In this document: positions 12,047 to 23,005 of the stretch, piece after piece
Numbering within the stretch: position 1 is the first letter of the stretch
Layout: each line of letters begins with the position of its first letter
From: Phaffia rhodozyma
Taxonomy: Eukaryota > Basidiomycota > Tremellomycetes > Cystofilobasidiales > Mrakiaceae
DNA length: 64,000 bases
Assembly: GCA_014706385.1 (NCBI GenBank)
Contig: JACGZH010000001.1
Span: forward strand, 1,302,001-1,366,000
Reading direction: 5' to 3'
Made by a program: the position numbers and the translations under genes
The notes under the pieces: model-generated
What the model saw: only the letters and a program-made list of their open reading frames with translations
What the model was told of the DNA's origin: nothing
The model's database searches: none

Positions 12047-13767
12047 ATGTTCGATCTGGCTCTTAGTGAGCTTTCTACATTGACACCTCGTCAGAAAGCT
12101 ATTCTCAGACGCGCGTCCCTGCTCGCTCCGGCCGAGATCCTACTGGTATCTCTTCAGAAGCTTACGAAAACTTTGAAACCGCTCTCAGAGGATGAGGTGG
12201 TCGAGCTCGTCCAGGCCGTGGCGCGCGGGGTATGTGGCTCTCCGGTCAAACTAGGAAAAGCTCGAGAAGGAAAAGTGCATGGTGCTCGAACAGGGTGGCA
12301 GGGTGTCCAATTCGGAGACAATTCATTGGATGAGTTGTTAGGTGGCGGGGTGAGAGTTGGAGAAATCACCGAGATTGCTGGGCAAAGGTGAGTCTCGACC
12401 GTTTCTCATTCTCCCTCAGGCACAACGTTGCTCCGGAGGTGAGAACTGATCTTGGCTTGCACTTTTTTAGCTCGACTGGAAAGACTCAGCTTTGTCTATC
12501 ATTGGCGATCTCTGTCCAGTTTTCGTTCCCGACTCTTTCGTCCAAATGCCCACAGGCAAGTGGGTCAGTCGCGTACCTCTCATCCGAAGGATCCCTCCCG
12601 ACAAGCCGTCTCTACTCCCTGGCAGAAGGCATCCTTGCCCGGAATCCTGAACTGGTCCAATCTCAAGGAATATCTCTTGACTCGATATTTGACAACATCC
12701 ATTTTATTCAATGCAACGACATTGAAGCACTGGACCACACACTTTCCTATCTCGTCCCTAATTTAGCGTCGCGTCTTTCCTCCACTCCATTCGATTCTAA
12801 GCAGCCACCCTCCCAGTCCGTTCGTCCGTTGCCTCGGTTCACCGTTAAACCTTCTCCACTCCCTCTCAAGCTCATCGTGTTAGATTCTCTGGCGGCGTTG
12901 ACCCGGTCGTCCTTCACCAACTCGGTCTCGAGTCTCTCCGAGCGATCTGCCTCTCTAAGCACCACTGCAGACAAACTTCGATCGCTCGCCGTTCAGCACA
13001 ATCTAGCTGTCGTTGTTGTCAATCAAGTCTCAGACGTGTTTGATTTCGTGACACTATGGGGGTTTGGTAGCTCAGAAGGACCAAGACCTTCATCAACAGG
13101 TTGGACGACCGACGTCCGGTCGAACGAATCCAACTCTTATTACGCGTTCGACCAACCTTCTGAATCACCATCTAAATACCAAGACGAAGAAACTTTATTA
13201 AATCTGAAATCACTCACGCCCACCAACAAAGTGTTTCAACTGGGATACAAGTCTCAAACAAAATGGTCGAACGGATCGAGCCCTCACCTAGCGAAAGAGG
13301 CTTCACTAGGTTTAGTCTGGACGAATTCTATCAACACGCGTATCATGCTGTCCCGAACGAACCGACGGTGCGCGTCCAGTTCGCTTCCCGAAGAAATCCG
13401 GTCGATCGATCAATATGTCTCTCCAGAGGCAGAATCCACCCAGGCCGAGTCTGGACCTATCATGTACGAAGAAAAAGGCGTATTGATCAGAAGGGCGACC
13501 GTTGTGTTCTCACCCAGAGCTAGACGCGCAGAGAGAGATTTTGTGATCTCCCAATCGGGCGTGTTCGGATTGATGGCACCCGAAGATGAATCGATCATGT
13601 CAGAATGTAAAAAACGATCTCGTCCAGAGAGTGAATCGGATGAAGCAGGGGCGACGGCAGGGAATAGGAGTGAAAGTGGGAAGAGGAGAGTAAAGTTAGG
13701 AGAGCAGGAAGACAACCAGGATGGACTGTTCGGAGACGACGAGTGGGTCAAGAGTGGAATAAGTTGA
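12047..13767 (+). CDS. RAD57: RAD51 paralogue, RAD57-like
   Basis: RAD57-type proteins help load Rad51 on single-stranded DNA in homologous recombination. Two exons (12047-12387, 12471-13767) join inside the Walker A motif to give ITEIAGQSSTGKTQLCLSLA; 545 aa in total. Other RecA-fold features are YLSSEGSLPTSRL, the Walker B strand LKLIVLDSLAALTR, HNLAVVVVNQVSDVFD, and a late LGLVWTNSINTRIMLSRT. The N-terminal domain (LSTLTPRQKAILRRASLLAP) is helix-hairpin-like. The protein is longer than yeast Rad57 because of an insert after the NQV strand and an acidic, Lys/Arg-rich tail. Rad57 is favoured over XRCC3 by the STEG/SSEG and SSTGKTQ segments, but the two are hard to separate by eye. Confidence 0.9.
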
Positions 13768-14075
13768 TTCGTTCTACCCACCATCCCTACCTAGGTCTCA
13801 TTTCCTGGGGAAAACATCAACGCCAATCCATTAGATTCGTCTCAGAATCGACAAACCGATTGATTAGAAGTAGGTGTAATAAAGTAAAATACAAAGGCAG
13901 GGCGTACACATACAACTACGATAGTACATGATCGGAAAAACCGAAGCAGAGGCAATATACAAGAAGACACACCGACAGAGACTATATACCAAAAACAAAA
14001 AGAAGTTTATCCAAAAAAGGCCACGAAACATATGAATCAACCGTTCTGTTCACCAATCTTCTCGAACCTTCGCGT
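13768..14075. other. Convergent 3' spacer
   Basis: Short spacer between the stop codons of the RAD57-like gene and the 638-aa Ser-rich gene. It is A-rich on the plus strand toward 13900-14040. No gene is seen. Confidence 0.6.
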
Positions 14076-16433
14076 CTAACTCCTTTCCTGCCGCTGACCC
14101 AACAACAATCTGTCCAGCACATTATTCATTCGCTGAAAGCTCTCATTCGAGAACACGTCGTCATCCGATCTAGAAGGCGCGCCTTCAAGAAGAGGATTCA
14201 ATCGGAGCTCGATGTGTCGTAGGAAGGCGATGGTTGATGCTAGCCCAAGTTGCGGGGATGTGATTGCCTGTAAAACGAGTAAAGAAATGATTTCAAAGAC
14301 GGGAGTGTCAACAGTCGACCGCTCTCTAGATGACAAGGAAGAGAAGAGACCAAGAGGTTGAGCAAGGACAACGCAGAAGAATCGAACCTTCAGAACCCTT
14401 CTAGCATCCGCACCACTAAACTCATCGATTTCCTCCTTCGATAAGCTTAGCCAGTCCTCGTCCCTTCTCGCTCTCCTCCCGACCTTTGATATACCCGCAC
14501 TAAGTCTATGCCCCGTCTCTCTAACCAGATGTGCATCTCCAGAAGAGGGAGAAGGAGAAGCCACGGGATTCGAATGAAGAAGGTGAGGGTGATTAGGTAG
14601 ATAGCGACTGGTCAGAAGGACGGCAGCTTGCTCGGTAACTAAAGCATTGACGTCTCTAACGACCGAACGAAGAGTGCCGACCTACACGTATAAAATTAAC
14701 CACTTCACTGTAAATCCTGATTGACAAAATACATCTGAAACTGATAAAGAGAAGGCAAAGGCGAAGATAAGACGGAAAACATACTTCTTCGTTCGCTGCT
14801 GCAAGCGCATGAGATAGTGCCAGCAATCCTAAAGGCCGATTCTGTTGGACGTGGCATTCGAGTCAGGAGAAAAAAGCAAAGTCGAATAAACGCGTAAGCT
14901 TTGTCGGTCTGAATCCAAAATAAGTATCAGGACTAGGAGATGCTCACTAAAAACTCTTGATGCTCTTCTGTGCTCTCGGCTTGCTCATCTTCGTCCTCAT
15001 TGTCTTCCTCCTCGTATTCATCTTCTCGTTCCTCATATCTGAGCGATCTTACTGAAGTTCTCCGCTTAGGTGATGGCCCTCTTATAGATGATTGGTAGGT
15101 TTGCTGTGGCATTTCCTTCGCGCTCCTTGGAGTAGATCCACTTCGAGCAGCGTGTCGACCCGACGGACGGTCGCCCTCTAGTGTCATACTCGAGATCGAC
15201 CTGGGCTTGAACAGACGATTGGAAGAAGGATTATTATGGCGGGAGGAAGACAAGGTGGGAGGTGAATATGCAGAGTTATGAGTCGTTTGAGAAGATTCAG
15301 TATGAGCTTGGAAAGTCGAGAAGTGAGTTGAGCGAGTCGGTTGGTGTGGTTCAATGTATGAAGATAGAGATGGCGAAGACGAAGACGAGGACGAAGTAGA
15401 GGAAAGTTGAGTGGAAGGAAGCGTGGGCTCCAAAGAAGGTAGATCAGGAGGCGCGAGAGGATTTGAGTTGACGATCGGCTCGGAAGGATTGCCGCTAGCG
15501 GGGACTTTGTTCTTGAAGAATACTTCCTGCATCGGGGATTGTAGATACGTAGGCAAAGAAGGCCGAGCTTCGTCTGATTCCCTCATTTCTGGTTGCAACA
15601 CGAGAGCCATTTGAGTTGAGCTTGATTTGGGAGGTCTATAAGAGGGCAATTTACTAGACGTTGACTGATGCCTCTCTCTTCGAGAGGTTATTGACCTCGG
15701 ACTAGAATATGATCTTGAAAAAATGTTTTCGTCGAGTGAGGGTACATCGCTCGCTACCGAGTGTGGTCGATGATATGATGTTGGACCGGCTGAAGAGCCA
15801 AAAGAGACTGGGTAAGAAGGATAGGTAGAGTTGTAGGAGGTTAATCGCACAGGTTCGGACGAAGTGGTCAGGTATTGAGAGGAGGATGTGGATGAGGCGG
15901 ACGGATGACGGACGAATCGAGTCTGCACTTTGGAGTCCTCGGCAGGAGGACACATCTGAGAAAAATGATCCTCTAACTGAGGTTAGAATGACGAGAGAAG
16001 ACATGTTCAGCTACTATTGACTGTGATAGCGAGATGTTCTATGATGATTCGTTGTCAACGGACGTACTTCCAAGCTAAGTGAAACTCCGCTATTCCTTCC
16101 CTCTCTAGTGTTGTCTTCCTTGACTACGTTTCCATTAACTTTTCCTGCCGTCGCATCCTTTGAGGGACTCCCTGATACATCCTCCTTCTTTTGAGTAAAC
16201 CTTTTCCGATCTGCTGTATCATCTGCAATCCCCAACATATCTAGCATCTTGTCAAAGTCTTCTGCTTCGGGTTTGAGCGACCGGCTAGTAAGGTTGGTTG
16301 ATGTAGATTCCGGTGAAGTCGGATGTTGACCGTTGAAGGCGATCAGAGAACCGGAACCGGATGACGACGGGATGAGCGGGACTAGGGGAAAAGGAAGATG
16401 CTCATCCGAGAGAACTGGATGTGGAAAGTTCAT
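14076..16433 (-). CDS. Ser-rich protein of unknown function (638 aa)
   Basis: Five phase-0 exons (16433-16068, 15955-14948, 14841-14785, 14681-14388, 14267-14076) form one frame. The N-terminal two thirds are Ser/Pro/Thr-rich and look disordered, with Ser runs and an acidic stretch (EEREDEYEEEDNEDEDEQ). The last ~190 residues look folded and helical: LGLLALSHALAAANEEVGTL, then SVVRDVNALVTEQAAVLLTS, then LGLASTIAFLRHIELRLNP. I do not recognise the family. The chosen start gives MNFPHPVLSDEH; an in-frame ATG at 16517 would add a hydrophobic stretch that reads like a pyrimidine-rich leader, so it was not used. A conserved helical C-terminal domain of a scaffold or adaptor is a fair guess only. 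Confidence 0.75.
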
Positions 16434-17442
16434 GAAAACTATGAAGAACAGGGTGATTGGTAGAAGGAAGAGAAGCAGGATTAGATGACGCGTTTGATAC
16501 GCGACCAGAATGAACACGTCGCAAACGCGTCAAGCTTCATTGGTTAAGTAAGCATCGATATTCTTATCTATCTATCTATAAGTATAAGCCTTGGGCTTGG
16601 TGCGGGTAACCTCAATCAACGGCTGTCGATTCATGGTCCTTTTGGACTGGGATAGCCTTAGACCACAAACCACCCAAACTTCATGGGTCATAGATCTAGT
16701 TTGTCCCTCATCGATAGGTCAGCAAGAGCAGCAGAGGCAGCAGAGGTAAACACCAACACCACCGATGAGTGTTCAACGCGGACGATTGTCCTCATCACTC
16801 CGACTTCTTTGTGTCTTATAAGCTGTCGAGACCGACACCTGTTTGTTTGCAAGAAACCCCTCCTCCCCCCGCCTTAGATCGACCCGACTGGCCGTCGGCC
16901 ATGATGAACGACCTGATAAAGGCTCTACAGTCCGCAGACATGAACAGATAAAGAGACAAAAAGACAGATGACATGTCTGATCGAGCCACATGCAGGTAAA
17001 CTCAGTATTTTTTCGGATACGGGTGAAAAGTGGACTTTCGCTGTGGCACTTGCTTTCAACCAAGTCCCCACTGGTTTCCCAAACCCATATACACACCGCT
17101 CAGGGGTCTCAGTAACATGATCGAGAAACAAGGAGGATAGAGAAGAGTTGTCACGTTTCATAACTCCTCGGAGAGAAGTGCTTGGGACTCTGCGCAAGAC
17201 CTGAGGGTGTTGCCTCAAGGAGGAAAAATGATAAGGTATGGCCGAAATGATGTCAAGACTACCGGAATCCAAACACAAGTCATTCGAAACTCATCGTGTT
17301 TCAATGAATTAAATAATTATCATCTTCATTATAAATAGATAAGAGAGCAGCCACAGGATGTGGTTCCGAATTAGATATAGAGGAAATTAGAGTATTTGAG
17401 TATGATAGAGCACTTCTAGGTGTAGGTGGAGACGAGTGAAAT
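16434..17442. promoter_or_regulatory. Intergenic region upstream of the 638-aa gene and downstream of the MFS gene
   Basis: About 1 kb with no supported gene. It holds a short TATC-type repeat at 16563-16579. The small open frames here lack splice context and family similarity. The region must hold the promoter of the 638-aa gene and the 3' UTR of the transporter. Confidence 0.5.
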
Positions 17443-20159
17443 TTATGCCTCAATATCCTCGTCCTTTAGAGCATGTTTGCTACTGTGTCGTAGTTTGGAC
17501 CCGCTGCAATCGATAGAACAAAGTTCGGTCAAACCTAATCACAAATCAGAAATGTGATTAAAATATACTCACAACTTGAGAAGTACGAAAGGAATTGCAA
17601 CGAAGCAACAAGTAAGTCCTCCGAGCACTATAGAATGTTTTCATAAAAGACAGTCAAATCAGACAGAGTCACACGAAGGGGACAGGTATATCTAGACAAC
17701 GACTCACATGATGAGGCTCCTCCAATGCCGAGATGATGAAACATGGCGTTGGCGAAGAGAGGGAACCCTGCACCGAAAGCGCCTGAAGATCGAGCGCGGA
17801 GATAGTATTGTTGCTTTCAGCAAGAGAACAATATGAGATCAAAAATGTAGGGAGAAACACACCTCTCATAAGGTCATTACCGGCCAAGATTGAAGCAACG
17901 TCCTTGGGGTAGGCGTCGGTCAGGTAAGAGAAGATAGACTGGAAGAGGAGAAGCGATCCGATACCAAAGAAGCTAGAACCTAATGACAGAAACCATATCA
18001 GTTCAGTTCCAGAACAAATATCGAATGAGAGCAAGCATTATTTACCGATGATGGGCAAAATCCTAAGAAAACAGAAGCGCATCGACTGTCAACATCGAAA
18101 TTTAGCTTGTAATTAAGTACAGGGTAAACATACCAATGAATCGATGCTGAATGTCCTGTCCATCCAAACATGAACAGACAGATAGGAAGACAGAACCCTC
18201 CAACACACATAACGGCTACCCAATTGGCGAGACACAGGTACAGTATGGATGTAAGCAGTTATGCACTAGTTTTCGCTATCTGTCCCCTCGAAGGACTCAC
18301 GAATGCGAAGCTCGGGTTTGATCATCCCATTCCCGTTTTTTTCAAACTCGGGCTCAAACTTAAGCTTAGAGTATACGACATATCCGATCAATCCCTGAAG
18401 AATCCAATGGTAGACAGCCAACGTCAGATACATGCCCTTTAACTTAAAATCAGAAGTTGAGCTAAAGAAACATACAATGACAGCTCCAACAAAAATCTAT
18501 CAGAACCAATGTCGATTTCACAAAGACAGAGGGGCAGAGCCATGTTAGTTCCAGTCCATCAACATTACATCATGAATTTCCCTCGACTCACTCCCAAAAA
18601 TGCCAATCCACTCTCTCCGGAGTTGAACATATGAAGCTCGGTAAAGACCAGAGGGAAACTCTCAAACCTATGAGTTGAACATAACGATCAGCAAAAGTTA
18701 TATTTGAATAAGCAAAGTTTCTTTATAAAGAGAGAGATCATTCTTACCAGATGTATAAGATTCCATAGACCAGAGCGATGTACCTGTAACAGGTAGACAT
18801 GAGAATGAAAGAAACTATAAGTCGACGCCAGCGCTTGCGTCATGACTCGAGACATAGTAAGGATAGACAGAACAGGTCCTCTAAGAGCTTACAAGTTCAG
18901 CGCAAACACAATCGGCTCAGTGCCCAGGACAAATGGCTTAACCAAGGTGTCTTTGACCATGGCGCCGACAGAACTACCTTGAAGGTCGATCTCCCCCTGG
19001 CTCTGAAGAGCGTCGTTTCCGGTAGCCCGTCTCAGTCGAACAGCCTTTCTGTACAGGATCTGACATTAAAACAACAGCCAACATGGTAAGATGATCAGGA
19101 ACCGAACAAGTAGAGATTATACATCTGGGGAAGGAACAAGGCGGCATACATTGTCAGGCGAGGTTTCGGGTAGGAAGATTGACAAAAAGATTAAAGCTCC
19201 GCCAGATAGCCATAGGAGAACCCTGAGAATGGGACCAGAAGAGGTGTATAATATCATCAGAGATAAGCATATTGAATTCAGTTGCGCTCATCAATAGATC
19301 CCAGAGAATGGAAAACGAACCAGATCGTCCACGACCATCCATTCGCTTGGAAGGCAAATCCACCGAGCAGAGGCCCCAATGTCGGTCCAGAAACGGCTCC
19401 CAGTCCCCAGACAGCCAAAGGGTAGGCTCTATACTTTGGCGCGAAGAGATCGGAGACGGAAGCACCTCCAGTTGCTAGAACCGGTGCTCCGAAGAACCCG
19501 GCAAGGAACCTCATGGCCAGAAGAACGTGGATATTCTTTGCATAGATAGTTGGAAACTGGATGGCGACGAAAATGACGAGGGTACCAATATAGATCGGGT
19601 TTCTCCCGATTCTAGGAATTTCACTCATGGGCGACCAGATCATGGGCGAAATAGCGTACCCGATAACGAATAGAGTCAATCCGACGAGGGCGGAGGTTTG
19701 TGAGACGTCGAATGTAGACGCGACGGAGTTGGTACCAATGAGAGCGGGCGAGTAGATTGAAGAGCCGATGTAGACTGAAAACGTCAGCAGAGAGATTTGG
19801 AAACAAACAAAGCATTTGTACCAGGTCGACCAGTTCAATGGGTTCTCCGGATCATCTGGTCCGTCAAAATCGACAATATTTCCGTCCTTTCCTTTCTCTT
19901 CCTTTCCCTTGCCTGCTTTGTTGTTGTGATGGGAAGCAGCCTCTGGATCAACCCTAGTCATGTCAGACTCTTGACTCGCTCTGGGCATATGAACGGTGAC
20001 CTTAGGTCTCAGTGCAGTAATAAATCTGGGTCGATTCTCATTTGGATGAAGCCAATGGTCGGGTACTTCCTTCTCATCAGAATATTTGAGTAATCTTCGA
20101 CCGGAAAGGACCCGGATGGCGGCTCCTAGAGCGGTCGTCTGAAATGCTGTGAACGTCAT
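17443..20159 (-). CDS. MFS multidrug/polyamine-type transporter (DHA1 family), 13 exons
   Basis: Plasma-membrane or vacuolar proton antiporter of the major facilitator superfamily, DHA1 (FLU1/TPO-like) branch. Exons from the start: 20159-19321, 19222-19150, 19059-18893, 18783-18748, 18667-18592, 18496-18476, 18436-18301, 18215-18134, 18062-18046, 17979-17863, 17782-17708, 17627-17573 and 17503-17443. All phases agree, 584 aa. Diagnostic segments: DPENPLNWSTWYKC before TM1, then LVGLTLFVIGYAISPMIWSP, MRFLAGFFGAPVLATGGASV, GPTLGPLLGGF, FLPETSPDN closing the first half, KPELRIPVMCVGG before TM9, and TDAYPKDVASILAGNDLMRG. Exons of 21 and 17 nt encode parts of transmembrane helices. The substrate cannot be told from sequence. 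A long cytosolic N-terminus with a His/Lys-rich stretch precedes TM1. Confidence 0.93.
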
Positions 20160-21160
20160 CCTGAGCAGGATATGTCAGATGAGGTTGAATGGGTAAGTGA
20201 ACAATCAAGAGATTTGGCAATGTTCAGAGAGCTTGATTAGTGGGTCATCTTATATAACATATGTCTCCTTTGCCTCTCAAGAGGATGATGAATTCTTTGC
20301 CGATCGTAGAACGATCGTTCAGTCAGTGAGAACATAGAATGGAAGTGCACAAGGTCTTGGCCTCTTCTCTACAGATCGATCCTCTGAGGATGAGTGGCAC
20401 TCGATCGGTCGCTTACAAATCTATGGAGACGTTCAAGCGAAACAGACGGGAGGAGTAGTCGCTCACACACGCACTCCCTCTTTCTGCCACAACTCCACTC
20501 GTCGTTTAGTCGAGCTACGCTTTATGAGCCCGTAAAGACGGATCGATCGAATGAATAGAAATGACGTGTGCAGGTATGGTGACGTAAGCAAATGCAAACC
20601 CTAACAATCTGTAGGGATGTGGCTTGAACTACACGTGATTCTAAGCTGTGACGCGAAATCTCATAATCCTCCACTTCTACTTGGTTTCTGGCTCCAGCAT
20701 GTTTTTGCGCTCCAGTATATTCTGTACTACGCGTCTAGAGCCTAAGAACCACATATAACACAGGCTTTCTCGGACACTTGTAGATAGAAATCCCAAGCCT
20801 GGATCCTTTGGTGGTTCTACTTCTTTTCTTATTCGCTTGTTCTCAGCACATTCCCTCGTCCCTGTATTATCCTTGTTCCCTAGTGACTTTATCAATCTTG
20901 TTTCTCTGTCCAAGGAGCCTGAACTTGTTCCTCAAAATCAAAGATCCTTTGAGCGGTTACATCTCACGTAGCCATCTCGTAACCATTCCGTTACCAGCCC
21001 AGCTCCTATCCCTGACAACTCTATAGGTCCATTCTTCTCTCCTCCTTTGTTTGCATACTCACAAGAGCCCATTGAGACTTCTCATCAAGATCGGGACCAA
21101 GCTACACTTATCTGCATCTCAATTCAGCATCACACATCAATCTTGTAACATCTTAGCATC
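20160..21160. promoter_or_regulatory. Divergent promoter region, MFS transporter and deaminase genes
   Basis: About 1 kb without a supported gene. Near 20298-20315 two CGATCG palindromes flank a short gap. An ACACGTGA element occurs at about 20631. The stretch before 21161 is pyrimidine-rich on the plus strand, fitting the deaminase leader. Regulation of the transporter by stress elements is plausible but not shown. Confidence 0.45.
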
Positions 21161-22564
21161 ATGACTCGAACCGATCGAATTCATTCCCTTCTTCTCGCCG
21201 AGGCTCAAAACAGGTTCGCCTGTTCCTTCTACCGCTCTTCTCTGATGCAAGCCGTGTGTATATCTCATTCTGATGTTGATGGCGGATTGTGTTGAAACCG
21301 AAAACAGTGACCTCAACCACAAGCATGCAGCCGCCATTGTCAAGGGCGGAAAAATCATATCCATGGGTCATAATCAACGGAGGACTTATTTCGGAGGAGA
21401 AGTTCAGCGTCAGTTACTTGCCCTTTTTTGTTTTTCCTCTCATCTAAACCGTCAAAGACATCGTCTAACAACAATTCTTGGTATAATTGACTATATCAGA
21501 CTCCATGCATGCCGAGATGTCCTGTATCTTAACTGCTCCTACCGGGAATGCCTCCAGCGGCCGATCCGGAATGATGTCTCATTCTGCTCCTTTCCGACAG
21601 TCTCCTCCACTCACTCGATCAACGTCACCTGACTCTCCCAAATCATCACGACATGCCCAACCCGATGGAGGAATGTCTGCTGGTGGAGGAGAGATCGACG
21701 GGACCGCTGATGATCTGGAAGAGTGGGATGTCCAACCTCGCTTTTGGAAAAAAGATCCTTTTGAATTTGAAGGAGAAGAATGGCAGGGGTCCTAGCTTCT
21801 GTACGTGCTCTCACCTTTACCCCTCTAAAGCAGCTTAAGATACTCTCGACTTACTTTGTGAACAATGCTTGATTCGAGTAGCGTGCCGTCGGACCAAAGC
21901 GGACGGCGGCAAATCAACGTACGGAGCGGATATTTAGTATGTGCTACAGTACACATCTATCCTGTATCATACAAAGCGAAATTGACATCAAATCTCAACC
22001 CATTCTTGTAGTGTTTGTCGTGTAACGAAATCGGGGGCTTTGGCAGAGAGCAGGCCATGCTATCGATGTTTTGGATGGATCGTAGAGTGAGTTGACCACA
22101 TTTGGTTGCAGAGGTTCAGCGTCAAGGCTATTCTCATCACTATCATACTTGCTACAGAGCGGGCATAAAGCGAGTGTTCTTTACCATGGTTGATGAAGTA
22201 TCTGGTAAGGTTAGGTGGGAATGCCAGACCGGTGAGTGGTTCAATTAATACTCGATATCGCCTACATCCTATACCTTTCTAACCAAGGGCTTAAATCTAT
22301 ACATTTATCATAGTGACGGAGATGTATGACCAGATGTTGAACGGGCAGATCTTTGCGACAGCCAGTACGTTTCTCCTTCTGTCTCATCGTCTCGCTGGTA
22401 ATCGCACTACCATCTTGGCTTACTGAAACCAATTCTCAACATCACTTACGGCCGGCTTGTTCTTAGTGGATCGTAACTACTTTTTGGGAAAAGAGAAGGG
22501 AGAAAAGGCGCCGGACAAGCCGAACAAGCAGGCGATCAAGTGGAAAATAAAGTCAAGATGTTGA
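21161..22564 (+). CDS. CMP/dCMP-type deaminase domain protein with apparent 1-nt frame break
   Basis: Zinc-dependent deaminase-fold protein; substrate not known. Exons: 21161-21213, 21308-21408, 21500-21800, 21882-21936, 22012-22086, 22158-22231, 22314-22364 and 22467-22564. The zinc site is visible as SMHAEMSCIL (H-A-E) and RPCYRCFGW (P-C-x2-C), with AGIKRVFFTMV after it. All junction phases agree except one. Exon 3 runs into a TAG at 21793, unless one G of the GGGG run at 21786-21789 is dropped; then it reads ...EEWQGPSF to the strong donor gtacgt at 21801 and joins CRRTKADGGKSTYGAD perfectly. Between the two zinc motifs lies a ~95-residue Ser-rich acidic insert, unusual for the family. The break may be a sequencing error or a real frameshift. 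Confidence 0.82.
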
Positions 22565-23005
22565 TTGTAAAGATATATGATGAAGAAAGTTATTTCGATG
22601 TTGAGGTTTGGCATGTATAATCAATGGCTATGTTACAATAAGCGGATGTGTAGGCTGTACCGGACGCCACACCGGCCGGGTGACAATGTCCATCTTCGGA
22701 GTCGTCCCCCAGATCACTTCCGCACTCGGCTCTCTCCATCCCATCTTTTCTTCACACCACTCATCATTCACCACCCTCCTTCACAAAGCTATCTCTGATT
22801 AGAATCGCAAACAGTCTAAACGACACTGGACATGTCTTTGGATCAAAAGGTCTCCAGGACTCATGGGCGGGTGAGTTCTTTTCCTCCGCGGCCAATACTG
22901 CATACCCCTTTACCTCTGTCCTCTGGCTGTGACAACTAGAATTTTGATCTTTATTACCATCTATCTCTTTTGCGCTCCTCATCTCAACGATAGCGAAGAA
23001 ACATA
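22565..23005. promoter_or_regulatory. Spacer between deaminase and PSD2
   Basis: About 440 bp in tandem orientation. No gene supported; short open frames on both strands lack family similarity. The stretch 22670-22730 is relatively GC-rich. Confidence 0.45.

Noticed and set aside
16434..16517. N-terminal hydrophobic extension of the 638-aa protein
   Set aside because: Pyrimidine-rich leader-like DNA; the downstream ATG is more likely the start.
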